NCBI GenBank assembly: GCA_037176885.1
Contig: JAWWNJ010000209.1
Coordinates: 62,001-126,000, forward strand
Source of the DNA: Favolaschia claudopus
Lineage: Eukaryota > Basidiomycota > Agaricomycetes > Agaricales > Mycenaceae
Direction of reading: 5' to 3'
Length of the DNA stretch: 64,000 bases
Shown here: positions 21,662-33,744 of the stretch, one piece after another
Numbering within the stretch: position 1 is the first letter of the stretch
How the letters are laid out: every line of letters begins with the position of its first letter
The notes under the pieces: model-generated
Seen by the model: the letters and a program-made list of their open reading frames with translations, nothing else
Databases searched by the model: none
What the model was told of the DNA's origin: nothing
Made by a program: the position numbers and the translations under genes

Positions 21662-22088
21662 GAAGCTACTAGAAATACATCACACCGCACCTAGCGAGGG
21701 AGAATCCAAAGAGAAGAAAGCTGAGGATTCCCACGCTAGGTGCAGTAAACATATAGTACTAGTTTCCCACAAGCTCGGAGCAATCGGCAATGTTCCCGGG
21801 CCAAGTCACATGCCCTACTCCACGATGACATAGGGCGTTGGGGATTTGACGGGAAAGTGGGAAATCTGCAGGAGGCCTGCGTCATAGGTGGCTGTGTAGT
21901 GCCAAAAGAGGAGTTCCCCTGACATCATCCCCCCCTTGGAATGCGGCGCCTCGACGCATAGATCGCACCTGAGCTGGAGTTGACGAGCGGTCACGGAAGG
22001 GAAGGGAATCGAAGGCAGCAACAGCAATGAGCGAGGTTTGGAAGGGTATTTGCGGTAGAAAGCAGCGACAGCGTCCGGGGCAAAGACA

Positions 22089-25000
22089 TTAGAGTGCTTC
22101 ACCATTGATCATGGGACGGTCATAACCCTTCCAGCGAACAAAGCACCATAGACTCCCATAGCGGATCTTGGCATCCAATATCTCCTCGACCTCCCATTGC
22201 TTGTCGCCAGGAACGTCAAGGACTGGTGGCGGCTCTTCGTGTCTGGGGCGAGTGGGGAATGGATCGGCTTCCACAAGCTGAAGTTTCACGACAGGGAAGA
22301 CAGGGTGGAGGGCAGAGTACCGGGGCGGCAGCTCCAGTTTGAAGGCACCATTACCGACGACCTTCAGAACCTTGAAGGGGCCGATACGCCGGTGGGAGAA
22401 TTTCACCGAAGGGCGGGTGGGTGCGGATATCTGAAGCATCAACCCACACCCGGTCACCAACCTGATGTCTGGAGCTGGTGTCCGCCGGCGGTCATAGTAC
22501 TGCTTGTACTCTGCTTTGGCCTTGACAAGTGCTGCCTTCGCCTCGGAAACCCCTGATGCAATCCGATCGTGGAACTCGTTCACAGCCTCCAACCTAGAGC
22601 GTGCAGCGTGGGGCTCAAAGCCCATCCGTGGAAGCCGACCAGTGTCCGTCATGAACGGTACCTGCTGCGTGGAGGAGTGCATGTGGTTGTTGTACGCAAA
22701 CTCCGCTGCAGGTAGCAGCTCATCCCAGTCGTCCTGCTTGTAATTGGTGAAGAGCCGGACGTACTGCTCGAGTTCCTGGTTAACACGCTCCGTTTGGCCA
22801 TCGGTCTGCGGGTGGTAGGCCGTAGAAGTGGCTGGGGTGACCCCAACGAGGCGCCAAAGCTCGCGCGTGAACTCTGCGATGAACTGGGTGCCACGATCCG
22901 AGATGTACTTCTCTGGCAGGCCATGGTGGCGCCAGACGTTCCGGTAGTACAGCCGAGCAGCACCAACCGCGTCGATGGTGGTGTGACACTCCATGAAGTG
23001 CGCTCTCTTCCCAAGGGCACAGACAACGACCATGACTGCATCGTATCCATGGGCCTCGGGAAGCTCGACGATAAGTCGACCGACACGGTGTGCCAGCGCT
23101 CTTCTGGGATCTCTGTGGGGTGGAGCTCACCAATCGGCAGTTTGACGAAGCGCCTTGGTGCGGCAGCACAAGTCACAAGTCGCGACATCCCGACCGACAT
23201 GGCGCGACAGCTGGGGCCACCAGTAGTTCCGAGACACGAGCTCCAGGGTCTTGAAACGACCAGCATGGCCTGCAGCGCGCGTGTCATGGTGCTGCTCCAG
23301 GATGCGTCGGCGGAGGTCCTTGTCTCGGGGGACGACAATCTTCCCCCGGAAGTAAAGGAGTCCACCTTCAATACGCCATTCCGAAGACCGGGCAGACCGC
23401 ACACCTCGGGCCTTGAGGAGTTCCTTCGCAGTCAGGGCAATGGCTCTTCAAGGTCGGGGTCTCCAGCAAGCGCATCACGAATGTCGCGCAGGAGGGGAGC
23501 CTCAGGGCCAGCAATAACCAGGGCCTCGGTGGCCCGACGTGGAACAGCTCGGGTCGAAGCAGGGTAACGTCCTGGTTATCGTCCTGCACTCCATGGTCCC
23601 GGTCTCCGAGAAAGCGCGTCGGGGCGACCCATGAGGCGACCCGGTTGGTGGTGCAGCGAGAAGTCGAAACGGGAGAGGTAGAGAGACCACCGAGCTTGGC
23701 GACAGTTGAGCTTCTGGGCCTTCCGGAAATATTCCAGGTTTTTGTGGTCCGTCCAGATCTCAACTGGGTGCTGCGCGCCCTCAAGGAAGTGGCGCCACTC
23801 CTCAAGGGCTCGCACGATCGCAAGCATCTCCTTGTCGTGAATCTCGTAATTCCGCTGCACCTCGTTCAGGCTTTTGGAGTAGAACGCAACCGGATGCCAC
23901 TTGCCATCGTCACCCTGCTGGGAGAGGACGGCACCGGTGGCATAGTCAGAGCTGTCAGCCTCGAGCCGGTACGGGCGTTCGGGGTTTGGGAGAACCAGAA
24001 CAGGGTCCCGAGTCACCCGCCGCTTGAGCTCGTCAAAGGCAGCTTGCTCTTCAGGCCCCCAGGTCCAGGCAATGCCCCTTCTTGGTGAGTCTGAAGAGGG
24101 CTCGAGCAACGTCTGAGAAGCCCGCAATGAACCGGCGGTAGAAGTTTGTGAAGCCAAGGAACTGCTGCACATCCTTCTTATTCTCAGGCGCTGGCCAAGC
24201 TGCCACTCCTGCAACCTTTACAGGGTCCATCTCGACGTGTTGTGGGAGATAATAACGCCGAGGTACTCAATGGAGGTCCGCTTAAACTCACACTTCTCGG
24301 CTCGAAGGTAAAGCTTGTTTGCGCGAAGCCTCCGCAGGACCTCTCGGACGATCTCTCGATGCCGACGGATGTCTGAGTGGACAATGAGGATATCGTCGAG
24401 GTAGACCATGACGTCGCCAGAAAAGGATAAGATCCTGGAAGATGTCGTTCATCATGGTCTGGAAGGTTGCAGGGGAGTTGGTCAGACCGAAATACATGAC
24501 CAGCGGCTCAAACAGTCCCCGGTTGGTCCGGAACGCTGCCTTCCACTCGTCGCCTTCACGGATTCGAACGTTGTTAAAGCCCCAATCGGACATCGAGCTT
24601 CGTGAAGTACCGGGCTCCCCTGAGTCGGTTGATGAGGTCGTTGATCAAGGGGAGCGGGTAACGATTCTTCACGGTCATAGCATTTAAAGCTCGATAGTCC
24701 TGTACGAACCGAAGTCCGCCGTCCTTCTTCTTGACGAAGAAGACGGTGAGGCCATGGGTGATTTTGACGGTCGAATCCGGCCAGTGCCAAGTCCGTCCTC
24801 GATGAAGGCATCAAGTTCCTTCTGTTCGAGAGGCGAGATTGGGTAGACCTTGCAGTTCGTGGTTTAGAGTCCGGCACGAGCTCAATGGCATGGTCCCAGG
24901 ATCGGCGTTCAGGCAGCGAGTCAAAGGACTCCTTGTTGAAAACATCGTCTAACTCTCGGGCCCATTCGGGAACGTCCGAGCGCGCCGGGGCTGAGTTTTT

Positions 25001-25899
25001 GGCGTATGCCTCAGCCAGGCGCTGGGAGACGGTGCTTCCAGCACGGATATCCTCAGAAGGCAGGAACTGGGTGTAGAACACCTGGTCTCCCGCTCGAGGG
25101 GGTCATCCACCTCATCCGCATCATCCACTTCATCCACATCATCCTCGTCATCATCCTCGTAGTCCGGGAACAGCTCTGGCAGGTCATCGTATTCATCTTC
25201 GCCTAAGTCTATGGCGCAGATGGATGGAAGGGGACCAAGTCGGAGCTGCCGGAGGATCTCAGCGGCCAGGCGGGACTCTCGGCGTGCAGCGCGAGCCTCC
25301 AGGCGAACCTCGGTGCGGCACGTAGAGCACTCGCTGGGGCATCTGCTCATCTTGACCTCTCGGGTGTCCCAGTCGATCTCCGGGTTATGCTTCCGGAGCC
25401 AGGAGTAGCCGAGAATGAGCTTCTGCTTCCCAAGACGGGTAACAGCGAGCTGCATGCGCTCAGAGTGACCACGATACTGCAGCACGACGTCAGCCACCTC
25501 GCGGATCGCACCAGCCTCATTTGGCGAGCCATCCACGTTGAAAACTGGAATGGGCTGTGCAAGGCGGCGGAGGGGAAGGCCAGACTTAGCTGCGAACTCA
25601 GAGTCAATGAAGTCTGAGGTGGCACCACAGTCAACGAGACCTTCGAGGGAAAGCTTGGTGGCGTCCTGGACTGCCTGAATCTCAAGGGGGAGATGCAGGG
25701 AGTTGGCACCGGGTGCAGCAGCAACAGTATAGCGCTGAGGAAGTCTACGTTCCCAAGGCTTTCGCCGGATACGTGGGGAACGGAGGGGAGCAGGGGGTAC
25801 GTCTTTCATTTCGGCAGGTTCAACAGATGTAACATTGGCAGACTCATCATACAAACATGCGAAACGATTAGGGGACGCGATCGAGGGCGTACCGCTCAC
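22089..25899 (-). pseudogene. Pol of the Ty3 chromovirus: protease, RT, RNase H, integrase, chromodomain
   Basis: The protease contains VDCGATSDFID (about 25590), the DCG variant of the retropepsin D-T/S-G site. RT shows [18 protein letters not shown] and the catalytic [10 protein letters not shown] (about 24400). RNase H has EADSSDYATGAVLSQ, KEMLAIV and TDHKNLEYF, ending DALSRR (about 23660). Integrase has the H/C zinc part (HHDTRAAGHAGR, CDLC), then [10 protein letters not shown] and [11 protein letters not shown] (about 22810). A GPF segment and a chromodomain start, [24 protein letters not shown] (22180-22110), close it. Chromodomains steer integration towards marked chromatin. At least four frame changes separate these blocks. 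Confidence 0.85.
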
Positions 25900-27016
25900 T
25901 CGTCGCGTGGGAGAAAACCCTGCTCTTCCTCGGCGACTACAGACTCCGGCTCAGGGAGCGAGTCGGTGGTGGCAACCCGAGCCACCAGTTCGGAGAGGAG
26001 CTCGGACCCAAGCTGACGTATGACCTCGTCAAGGACATCAGCGGCTCGGACGTCAGCCGGGGTGGGGCAATCCCGGGCCAGGTGTGGACCGCCGCATCGG
26101 TAGCAGCCACGGGGAGGTCCTCTCCCGGAGCGCGTGCGATCAACGTCCATGGGGACTACCCTGCAGAGGAGCAGGAGCTGGCATGGCCCGAGGAGGAGGC
26201 GCAGGGACAACAGGGAAGACCCTGCCGGACGTGAGCGAGCGGCTGGCGGAGCTGAGGGGGCTTTCGGGAGCAGCACGAGCCCGCACGTGCGATTCGTAAT
26301 GGCGGTACGCTCGGGTCCGCCAAGCCATGTAGTCGCGGAGGTCTGGGGGGTCGCTGGACGAGGTGATGGCCGCATTGATGGCAGGGTCAAGGGCAGAGCG
26401 GAACTTGGTGACCTTGACCAACGCGTCAGCAAACCCAGCAAGGTCGAAGAGGTCTTCAAAGTCATCAGTGTACTTGAAGACATCCCGGGAGCCCATATAG
26501 TATGCCCTAGACTCGAGTTTGTGTAGGGCGTGGTCCTGCTCGTTCTCCTCGACAAAGCGTGAGCAGAACTCCTTGGTGAAGGCGTCCCAGGTGAGGAAGG
26601 GGAAAGGGTTTTGATGGACATGCGCTCAGCCCATTTTTGCGCAGAGTCTTTTGGACAGAAAGGACATGGTGAAACGCACTGCCTTTTCCTCAGACATCTC
26701 GCCACCTTCGACAAAACGCCTCCGGAACCAGTCGGATGTAAGTCCGAGCTGAGTGAAGGAAGGCCCGGCCAGCCGAGCGGTCGCCGTCAAAGACGAAAGG
26801 GGGGTTCGGTCGAAGGACCGTTTTGCTGCCGGGGTGAGGTTGGAAAAGAGTCCTGGACTCTCGGCCGGAGGCTCTGGAGGAGCGGCAGGGGTCCGGAGCA
26901 GTAGTAGTGGAAGGATTGGCAGCAGTTTGAAAAAGCTCGACCAGACGGTCAACAGTCCTCTCGAGCCTATCCATCCGCTCGGCGGCGGCTGCAGCAGCGG
27001 CGGCAGAGTCGGTCAT
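25896..27016 (-). pseudogene. Gag of the Ty3 chromovirus, frameshifted
   Basis: The likely start is MTDSAAAAAAAAERMDRLE at 27016, a coiled-coil N-terminus. The capsid-like part follows (NPPFVFDGDRSAGRAFLHS; DVFKYTDDFEDLFDLAGFADA; RDYMAWRTRAYRHYESHV). A zinc knuckle CYRCGGPHLARDC lies near 26085-26125, with three rather than four residues between the second Cys and the His. The blocks lie in different frames, with shifts near 26700, 26590 and 26150. Gag would package the element RNA. Confidence 0.75.
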
Positions 27017-27161
27017 GGTGGGTTTATAGAGAGGGGGAGGAGGGGGCAAGATTCGCGGTTTGCGCGTCCGAGACAGCAGAGGAGGAGGTCCGACGAAGCG
27101 TCTGAAAAATCGCCAAAGCGCGCAATCTTGACCAGTTAATCCCTTGGAGCCTTTCTTCTGC

Positions 27162-27495
27162 TGTAAGGGCAACCTTTAGGACCCGAGATGTCTCGAGGGT
27201 CTAGCGAGGGAGAATCCAAAGTTAATTAAGAAGCTACTAAGAATACATCACACCGCACCTAGCGAGGGAGAATCCAAAGAGAAGAAAGGCTGAGGATTCC
27301 CACGCTAGGTGCAGTAAACATATAGTAACTAGTTCCCACAAGCTCGGAGCAATCGGCAATGTTCCCGGGCCAAGTCACATGCCTTACTCCACGATGACAT
27401 AGGGCTTTGGGGATTTGACGGGAAAGTGGGAAATCTGCAGGAAGGCCTGCGTCATAGGTGGCTGTGTAGTGCCAAAAGAGGGAGTTCCCCTGACA
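27162..27495 (-). repeat. 5' LTR of the Ty3 chromovirus
   Basis: An intact 334-bp LTR. Its right edge (CCTGACA) is followed directly by the target duplication GAGGT. A truncated relative starts at 45332. Confidence 0.88.
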
Positions 27496-27500
27496 GAGGT

Positions 27501-28508
27501 CATAAAGAGAGTAGGATTACACAGAATGTAATAAGTAAATAAGGAGCCAATCCCCTGCAAAGCAACTTCAACGATGTAGTGGTCCTCTGTCAAACTCTCA
27601 CAAACCGTCGAGCTGAGGAAACGCAGGACTTAGCATGACAACATAGTTGGCTGCGGGCACGGGTTTGTGGAGGAGAGAGACCTCGCAAATGAAAGGGGTC
27701 ACTGTTAGCGTCTGTTACGTAGGTCATTCGAGTTAACGATACACCATCAGAGCATACAGGCATCAGGATGCTCGCCCACAGTGAACAGTGCTGCGAAGAA
27801 TGTTCACTGAAGTGGGGAGTAGCCGCAGATGGGCTCGGAAGCCAGCCGGGTTATGCAAGGTGCGCAAACTCGGCAAAGCATCCATTCAACCGCGCGCTAA
27901 ACAGGCGTTGGCGGCTGAAATGTGCGGCTGCCAGACCGTGCAGTCATCGTTTCCGCCGCAGATCAGGTTGGCGACTGCGGGTAAGGCAGGTGATAACCAG
28001 TTGCGTATTGCGGAGTAATGACATGACCATCGACGAGCAATGCGTGGAACATGGACCAGCATTTGGAAGCTATGTCTTTAGGTCGTGGTGCGCGAGCAAT
28101 GGCTTTGCGGCATGCTGCACCAACACGATATTACACGGGGCAGGCTGATATGCGGCAGGCACCGAAAGGTATCACCGTGCAGGGACAAAAACATGATGTT
28201 CTCGGGCCTGGGTTCAGCAATTACGCTGAAGGCAATGGCCTTGAAACGCGCTGAATCAATCCAAGTAGGATCGATAAGCGGGGTCCAAAGATGTCTGTTC
28301 GCGGCGGTGTTGACCACAATCGCAGAGAATTCTCGAATGAAGCGCGCGCCAGCGGCAGCTACGAGACTGCGATAGGGCAATTCTTGGTTTTCACGGCGTT
28401 ACTGAGACGAAGTCGAGTCGGACTCAAACTTCGTAGCCAATGCTCTCAGAGTTGGCTCCCAAGTCATGCATGGAGGTACTACGCTGGAACCAAAAGGAAT
28501 GTATGAGG
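27501..28508 (-). other. Region between the two Ty3 elements, with a possible reverse exon
   Basis: Most of it shows nothing. On the minus strand 28370-28150 reads ARFIREFSAIVVNTAAN and SARFKAIAFSVIAEPRP, a plausible exon. A second plausible piece, VVPPCMTWEPTLRALATKFE, lies at 28480-28420 in another frame, next to the insertion site of the second Ty3 element. No family is recognised. If it is a gene, the 10-kb element has separated it from its upstream part. Confidence 0.25.
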
Positions 28509-28513
28509 GTATA

Positions 28514-28779
28514 TGTAACACTACCATTTTTCTCTGTTATCTCGTGACCGCGTCTGACTTAGACTTATTCCCACTTCCCGCTCCGTCCATTACCTTGCGC
28601 TCATGTATGACTTCATTCCGCTTTGTCGTTTCTTAGTTTACTTTAAATACTGTGATGTACTTTGTATTAGACTTTGGTGAATCTAGAACTTAAAACAGTC
28701 ACTCTGTTCGCCACCAGCTCTCAAACAAAACCTTTCGTGTGTGGCTGAAACTATTACTTAACGGTAATCTTTCGTCACA
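28514..28779 (+). repeat. 5' LTR of the young Ty3 element
   Basis: It starts TGTAACACTACC and ends TTTCGTCACA. It matches 38309-38573 except for four short indels. Confidence 0.9.
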
Positions 28780-29129
28780 TATTTTTGACTCTTAACTAGT
28801 ATCATTGCTCTTCGTCGCCGCTTGCTCTGGTTTACCTGTGGTCTGATCAACCGCCGCTACCGACTTCGACGACGACTCTCTCACCAAAGTTTTCTCTTGT
28901 CTCATCTCCTGTCTCAACTCTTGCTTCTTGTCTCTTACTCTCATCATCTACTCGCAATGGCTCATTTCTTCGCGGACGGGGCCGTTCCCCTTATGTTACT
29001 CGGGCTACTACTCGGAACAATCGTGTTACCATCGAGGAACAAGCGGAGGATAGTGAGTCTTCCACTTCTCTTTCTTCTTCTCTTGGTTCCGAGCATCGCG
29101 CTCCCGAGCAATCCGCTCCCAAGTCGGCT

Positions 29130-29900
29130 TTGGGTTCGCCCAAGTCGCGCAGCGTCACACCCGAGCTGTTGTTCAGCCGGGTTGTGTCTGCTTCACCACC
29201 CATTCGGGCGGTTAGTGCCCCACCTACTCAGGTGGTGGAGGGAGCTTTCCCTTCTCAGGAAAGCTCCGAGCTGTTGTTCGTCCCGTTGCTTGACAGCATC
29301 GTGGACTTTGGAATTCTCGACTTGGACGCAAGCGAGAATCGCGAGACCTGGACACAGGTTACTCGTCAGTCTTCCAAGTCTCACAAGGAAGACAAGAAGT
29401 CGGGTGGGTCCGAACTCCCTCGTTCTACCTCCACTTCTACGTCGCCAATCGAACGTGCGACTAAAGAAATGAGCTCCAAAGAGCTTAGGCAGATTGGCAA
29501 GCGTTATATGCGCATGGCCAAAGCCGCTGATAAAAGCCGTCGAACTTCTCGTATTTCCGATGAGGAACTTATTTCTCTCGCCTCTGACGATGAGGATAAA
29601 GTTGCGAAAGTTAAATTGAACACATTTAACTCACCTCGTTTCACAGGTGCTCAGGCACAATCCACTCCCGCACCTGTTCGGAAGGTTGTGGTCCGCTCAG
29701 CTTCCCCTTCTCACAGCGAAATCTCTCGAGGTAAAGGGCCATCTCAGCCGAAGGGTAAAGGACCCGACCCTCGTAATTGGGGCGAGGTTGACTGGTCGGA
29801 CCAGTTCTCTGAAGCTGAGTTTGAAGCTCAATGCGCTGCATTCGCTAATTTTGAAGAAATTAATCGAATTAAAAGGGAGCCTCATATCTACTCCCTCTGA
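29130..29900 (+). CDS. N-terminal Gag-like frame of the young Ty3 element
   Basis: The frame begins at or before MGSPKSRSVTPE; the same frame is open further upstream (SPYVTRATTRNN), so the true start is uncertain and may lie near 28900. It is Ser/Lys-rich with an acidic C-terminus (WGEVDWSDQFSEAEFEAQ) and no zinc finger. It ends about 100 bases before the next Gag frame. It could be a separate small protein or the first part of Gag read by recoding or splicing. No known domain. Confidence 0.55.
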   Translation: MGSPKSRSVTPELLFSRVVSASPPIRAVSAPPTQVVEGAFPSQESSELLFVPLLDSIVDFGILDLDASENRETWTQVTRQSSKSHKEDKKSGGSELPRSTSTSTSPIERATKEMSSKELRQIGKRYMRMAKAADKSRRTSRISDEELISLASDDEDKVAKVKLNTFNSPRFTGAQAQSTPAPVRKVVVRSASPSHSEISRGKGPSQPKGKGPDPRNWGEVDWSDQFSEAEFEAQCAAFANFEEINRIKREPHIYSL

Positions 29901-30001
29901 TTTATTCCGGGATGGTCCCGTGAATAATGTACCATCGGATAGTTCTTCTACTACCGTTGTAATTACTAAACCTGAATATAATTCCTCCTCCGAATGAATC
30001 A

Positions 30002-33000
30002 GTGTCTGGCCAGACCATTATTCCGATATCAGACGAGAAATTGAACCTTCAGAAACGCTTGAAGGCAATTAAACTTGAGGAGAAGCGTCAGAAAGACGCC
30101 GAAATAGCGGAAGCGAAACGCGCCGCTAAGTTGCTTAAGAAAAAGCAAGCTAAACAGGTTAAGAACCGCGCCAAAGACGCGGTTGAAGCTAGCATAGAGC
30201 GGGAAATACGCACTAAAAGTTCTGGTAAACACAACCAGAAGAGAACCAACTCCCCTCCTGCTAGACCCCTTGTAGGCGGAACATTTATTGACAAAGTTAT
30301 TCGCGAGGCTGCCGCTCGGAATTCCTCGCCACCTTCGTCAAGCTCGAGCTCGAGTTCATCCAGCTCGAGTTCCTCGAGCTCCAGCTCTGATTCCTCCGAG
30401 GAAGATTCCTCTGACTCGGATGATGAGTCGAGCAGCTCGGATAGCTCTTCCAGCTCTGACGAGAGTGGTACCGACTCTGGAAAGTCTGTGAAACGGAGTC
30501 ATCACAAATCTCGTTCCCGTAAACACAAGGGAAAACGTAGCCACTCTCGCAAGTCGCGGAAATCAAGCAAATCCCGACGTGCGAAAGGTGCTCGTAGGAC
30601 GAGATCAAAATCCCGACGGGCTACCAAGATGAACTTGAAGCCTATTCCACCTACCAAGTACAACGGATCTGTTGATCCTTATGCTTATTTCCGGTTCGTT
30701 CGCGAAAGCACGAATTATGTTACCATGGGTAAAGTCCCTAAGGAAGACCAGATTTTTATAATCAGCTATTTCATGACCGGAACAGCTGGAGACTTTTACC
30801 AGCGCAAGGTTGTTAAATATGAAAAGTCTTGGACTCTTCCGAAGTTCTTCACTGAACTCTTGAATTATTGTTTCGCTAAAGACTTTAGGTTGAAACAACG
30901 CGCGAAGCTGAATGGACTTCTCCAAGGTTCTAAACCAGTGACTGAGCATATCGCTGAGTATGAACAATTACACACCATGATTGGTCTTCCGGATGACCAA
31001 GAAAAGGTCACCCGTCTCTGGTTAACATTGCGAAAGGACATCAAGAAGGAGATGTCCCGCCAAAAGCTTGATCCTGAGGTTTCAAGTTGGGACGATGTTG
31101 TTGTTGAAGCCGAGCACGCTGAAAAGTTGCTTGGTAATTATAGACCTGAGGATGATAAGCCGAAGGCGAGCACAAGCAAACCTTCTAACCTACCATATAA
31201 GAACCCTAATCGTGGGCGTGGGGGTCGCTTTTTCAAGAAGCCGACAATTCAATCTTCCTCGGTGAAGTTGAACGCTGAAAAATCGAACTCAGATAAGCCG
31301 AGGGCTTCAACGAACAACCAGTCAAAGGGTAAACGAACCTTTGATAACCGGAAAATGTCGACTAAACGTCGTAATGAATTAATGGCTGCTGGCCTCTGCC
31401 TAAATTGTGCAGAACCAGGCCATATGGCTCGTAATTGTCCTAAATTAACGAGCATGAATTCAAACCAGAAGGGCAAACCTCCAGGTTTTGGCGCACACGC
31501 AGCGCGGATGCGTACTGCAAACGGATCAGCACTCTCAGCAACTACTGAGGTGTTGGAAACCTTACCCGTTGGGTCGGCGACTTTCTGTGTGGAAGCTAAG
31601 GAGGGCGGGAACCAGGATTTGAAAATTTTGGAAACTGTCAGCTTTCACCCGGAAAAGCCGCGACCTATTGGCGATTTAGCGGCTCAATTCGTTCGCATTG
31701 TACTGCAGGAAGCTCAGCCTTACCCTGGAGACAAAGAGATTCAACAGGAATCTCGATTCCAAGTGTACGAAACATCGGCTACTGAATATGTTGTCATTGA
31801 CAATGTTACGATGGAAGATGTAATCTTACCGATGGAATTTTTGTTTGACGAAGACTTCAAAATTGGTCTCTGGTATGCTATTGAGCGTCAGATTGCAATT
31901 GGGTTAGATCCCGATGATGTAGAATGGGAAGATCGCTTTACCGCTGAATCTGAGGATATGTACGCTACGATGGCGACATTCATCTTGAAGGATGTTGATT
32001 TAGAGATTAACACTCCTGCAATCAAAGATAATCAAATTCGAGTCGAGCCTTACGACGAAGACACTTACATGATTACAAGTCTGTTCCGCAACGCTGAACC
32101 GCAGCTACTTCCAAAGGAGTACTTACAGAATCAACTCTTTGATCTGTCGGCCTGGTACCTTCAGAAGTTTGCCGGTTTCTACCCAGATTCGGATTCAGAG
32201 ACAGACTCATCATCTGAATATGAGTCCAGTTATGAGTCCAGTGAGTCGAGCGATGAATTCGACGACTTACCTGAATTATTCGAGACGAGTGATTCAGACT
32301 ACGAGTCGGATTCGAGCTCAGACGATGAAGAATTTGATCTTCCTCGTTGCTTCGAAATTCCCGGATTTTCCGATTACTCTGAAGGAGAATCCGAACCAGA
32401 ACCACTCGAGGATGAACCTGGTCAACCAGAGGACGTTTCGACGACGCCTGACTACTCAGATTTGCCAGAGTTAATGTCAGTTAGCGACTCGGACTCTGAA
32501 ATTGATGAGTTTGATGGTTCTGATGATGAAGACGAACCTGAGATTTTTTCAGGATTGCGGCTTTCAGGGAATCCTGAAGAAACACTGGACGATCGTCTAG
32601 ATCTCCTCTGTCGAGTCCTGAGTTCTGAGGAAATTCCATCATCAAACTTTGAAAATAAACGGCTTCGAACGGACCGTATTGATGATCTTGTAGCAGACGG
32701 CGCATGTGCCGTCCTTGAATTTCTCCAGCCATATCCTGGCGATGAGCTCGTTGAAATGGACCGACCCTGCCGTGATAAACGTCGCTTTTATCTTGAACAA
32801 GTTGTGGACTTCCAGTGGACCGTTTGGGACGAATATTTCCATGAAATCACAATTGTCCCTAAAGGTCAATTATTTAACGAAGAATTTGAAATCGCGGCGT
32901 GGTACGCCAGCGAGCGTCTTTATCAGCTGGAGAGACTAGCCGAAGCTCCTCGTCCCCTCCATCAGGTACCTATCGACGACTTACTCTGTAACGGAGCGAA

Positions 33001-33736
33001 TCAATACTTGAATGAACGGGTTGAAAAATATCCTGAAGTTTCAACTTACCGTGTTCGTAAGCACCTTCCTGGACATTACATTGTCTCAGGAACGAGAGAA
33101 CGAGGCTGTCGCTGGCAGTTAGACTTACCCGAAAACTGTCTTTTGAACTGGAGATTCAACTTCATTAATTGGATCCGCCGAAAACGCGGTAAAATTGAAC
33201 TTGAAGAAAGTGTTCGTTGGAACACATTCGAGAATGAAGATGGTTTCGGTTATCTTTATCTTCTTTTTGAGACGAACTACTCGGAGGAGGAAGTTCGATT
33301 GTTTGGAGTAATTCAATCTATCGAAATTGAACGCAAAACAGTTGAATTTGAACTAGGAAGACCAAGTGCGCTACCTAAGTTATCCTACTTGTTGGAGATG
33401 CTCGCAGGGTTGAAAAATCGAAGTGAATGCGAGTATTCAACGTTGTACTGTGGAGGTATACAAATACCAGCCGATCAAGTTCAAGGAATAACTCGTACCG
33501 CTTGTTTGCCTCGAGTTCCCGACAAGATTGTCGCCAAGCCACTTGTTATTGTGGTACATATTAATGGACAGCCAGCCCGTGCTTTGGTTGATTCGGGTTC
33601 GCTTGGAGACTTAATATCTAGCTCTCTGGCAGATCAGCTTCAATTGAAACGAAGAGAATTAAACGAACCGATTATTCTTCAGCTTGCTGTTCAAGGCTCG
33701 AGGTCGAAAATCAACCATTCTGTTGAACAAATGTTA
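30002..33736 (+). CDS. Gag with repeated spacer modules and protease start, young Ty3 element
   Basis: A frame of about 1,245 residues starting MSGQTIIPIS. In order: a Lys/Ala coiled coil (about 20-75), a poly-Ser/acidic tract (110-165), an Arg/Ser-Lys region (165-205), the Gag capsid-like domain (TKYNGSVDPYAYFRFV; 210-375), a zinc knuckle CLNCAEPGHMARNC (about 466-480), a long region of three or four similar modules separated by Ser/Asp-rich tracts, and the retropepsin site ALVDSGSLGDLISSSLA (about 1195). The protease then stops: its flap region seems deleted and the next conserved block, YDLILGTAW, is in another frame from about 33745. Gag forms the particle; the repeated spacer has no known role. 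Confidence 0.8.
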
Positions 33737-33744
33737 GCGGGTAT

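Larger units (their letters stand above)
20415..21924 (-). repeat. 3' LTR of the Ty3 chromovirus, split by a CACTA-like insertion
   Basis: LTR sequence occupies 20415-20485 and 21665-21924. The intact 5' LTR shows the join as ...TTAATTAAGAAGCTACTA. The end at 21924 (CCTGACA) and start at 20415 (TGTAAGGG) match the other copy. Confidence 0.85.
20415..27495 (-). mobile_element. Full-length Ty3 chromovirus, TSD GAGGT
   Basis: LTRs at 27162-27495 (5', minus orientation) and 20415-21924 (3', interrupted) read TG...CA. They are flanked by the 5-bp duplication GAGGT at 20410-20414 and 27496-27500. The intact LTR is 334 bp. The two LTRs differ by roughly ten small changes by eye. Gag, protease, RT, RNase H, integrase and a chromodomain lie between them on the minus strand in the Ty3 order. 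Several frame changes interrupt the coding region, so this copy is probably dead. Confidence 0.9.

Noticed and set aside
25080..25210. CATC-rich stretch as a microsatellite of interest
   Set aside because: It encodes the Asp/Glu-rich linker of the Ty3 pol (DEDDVDEVDD) and is explained by that.
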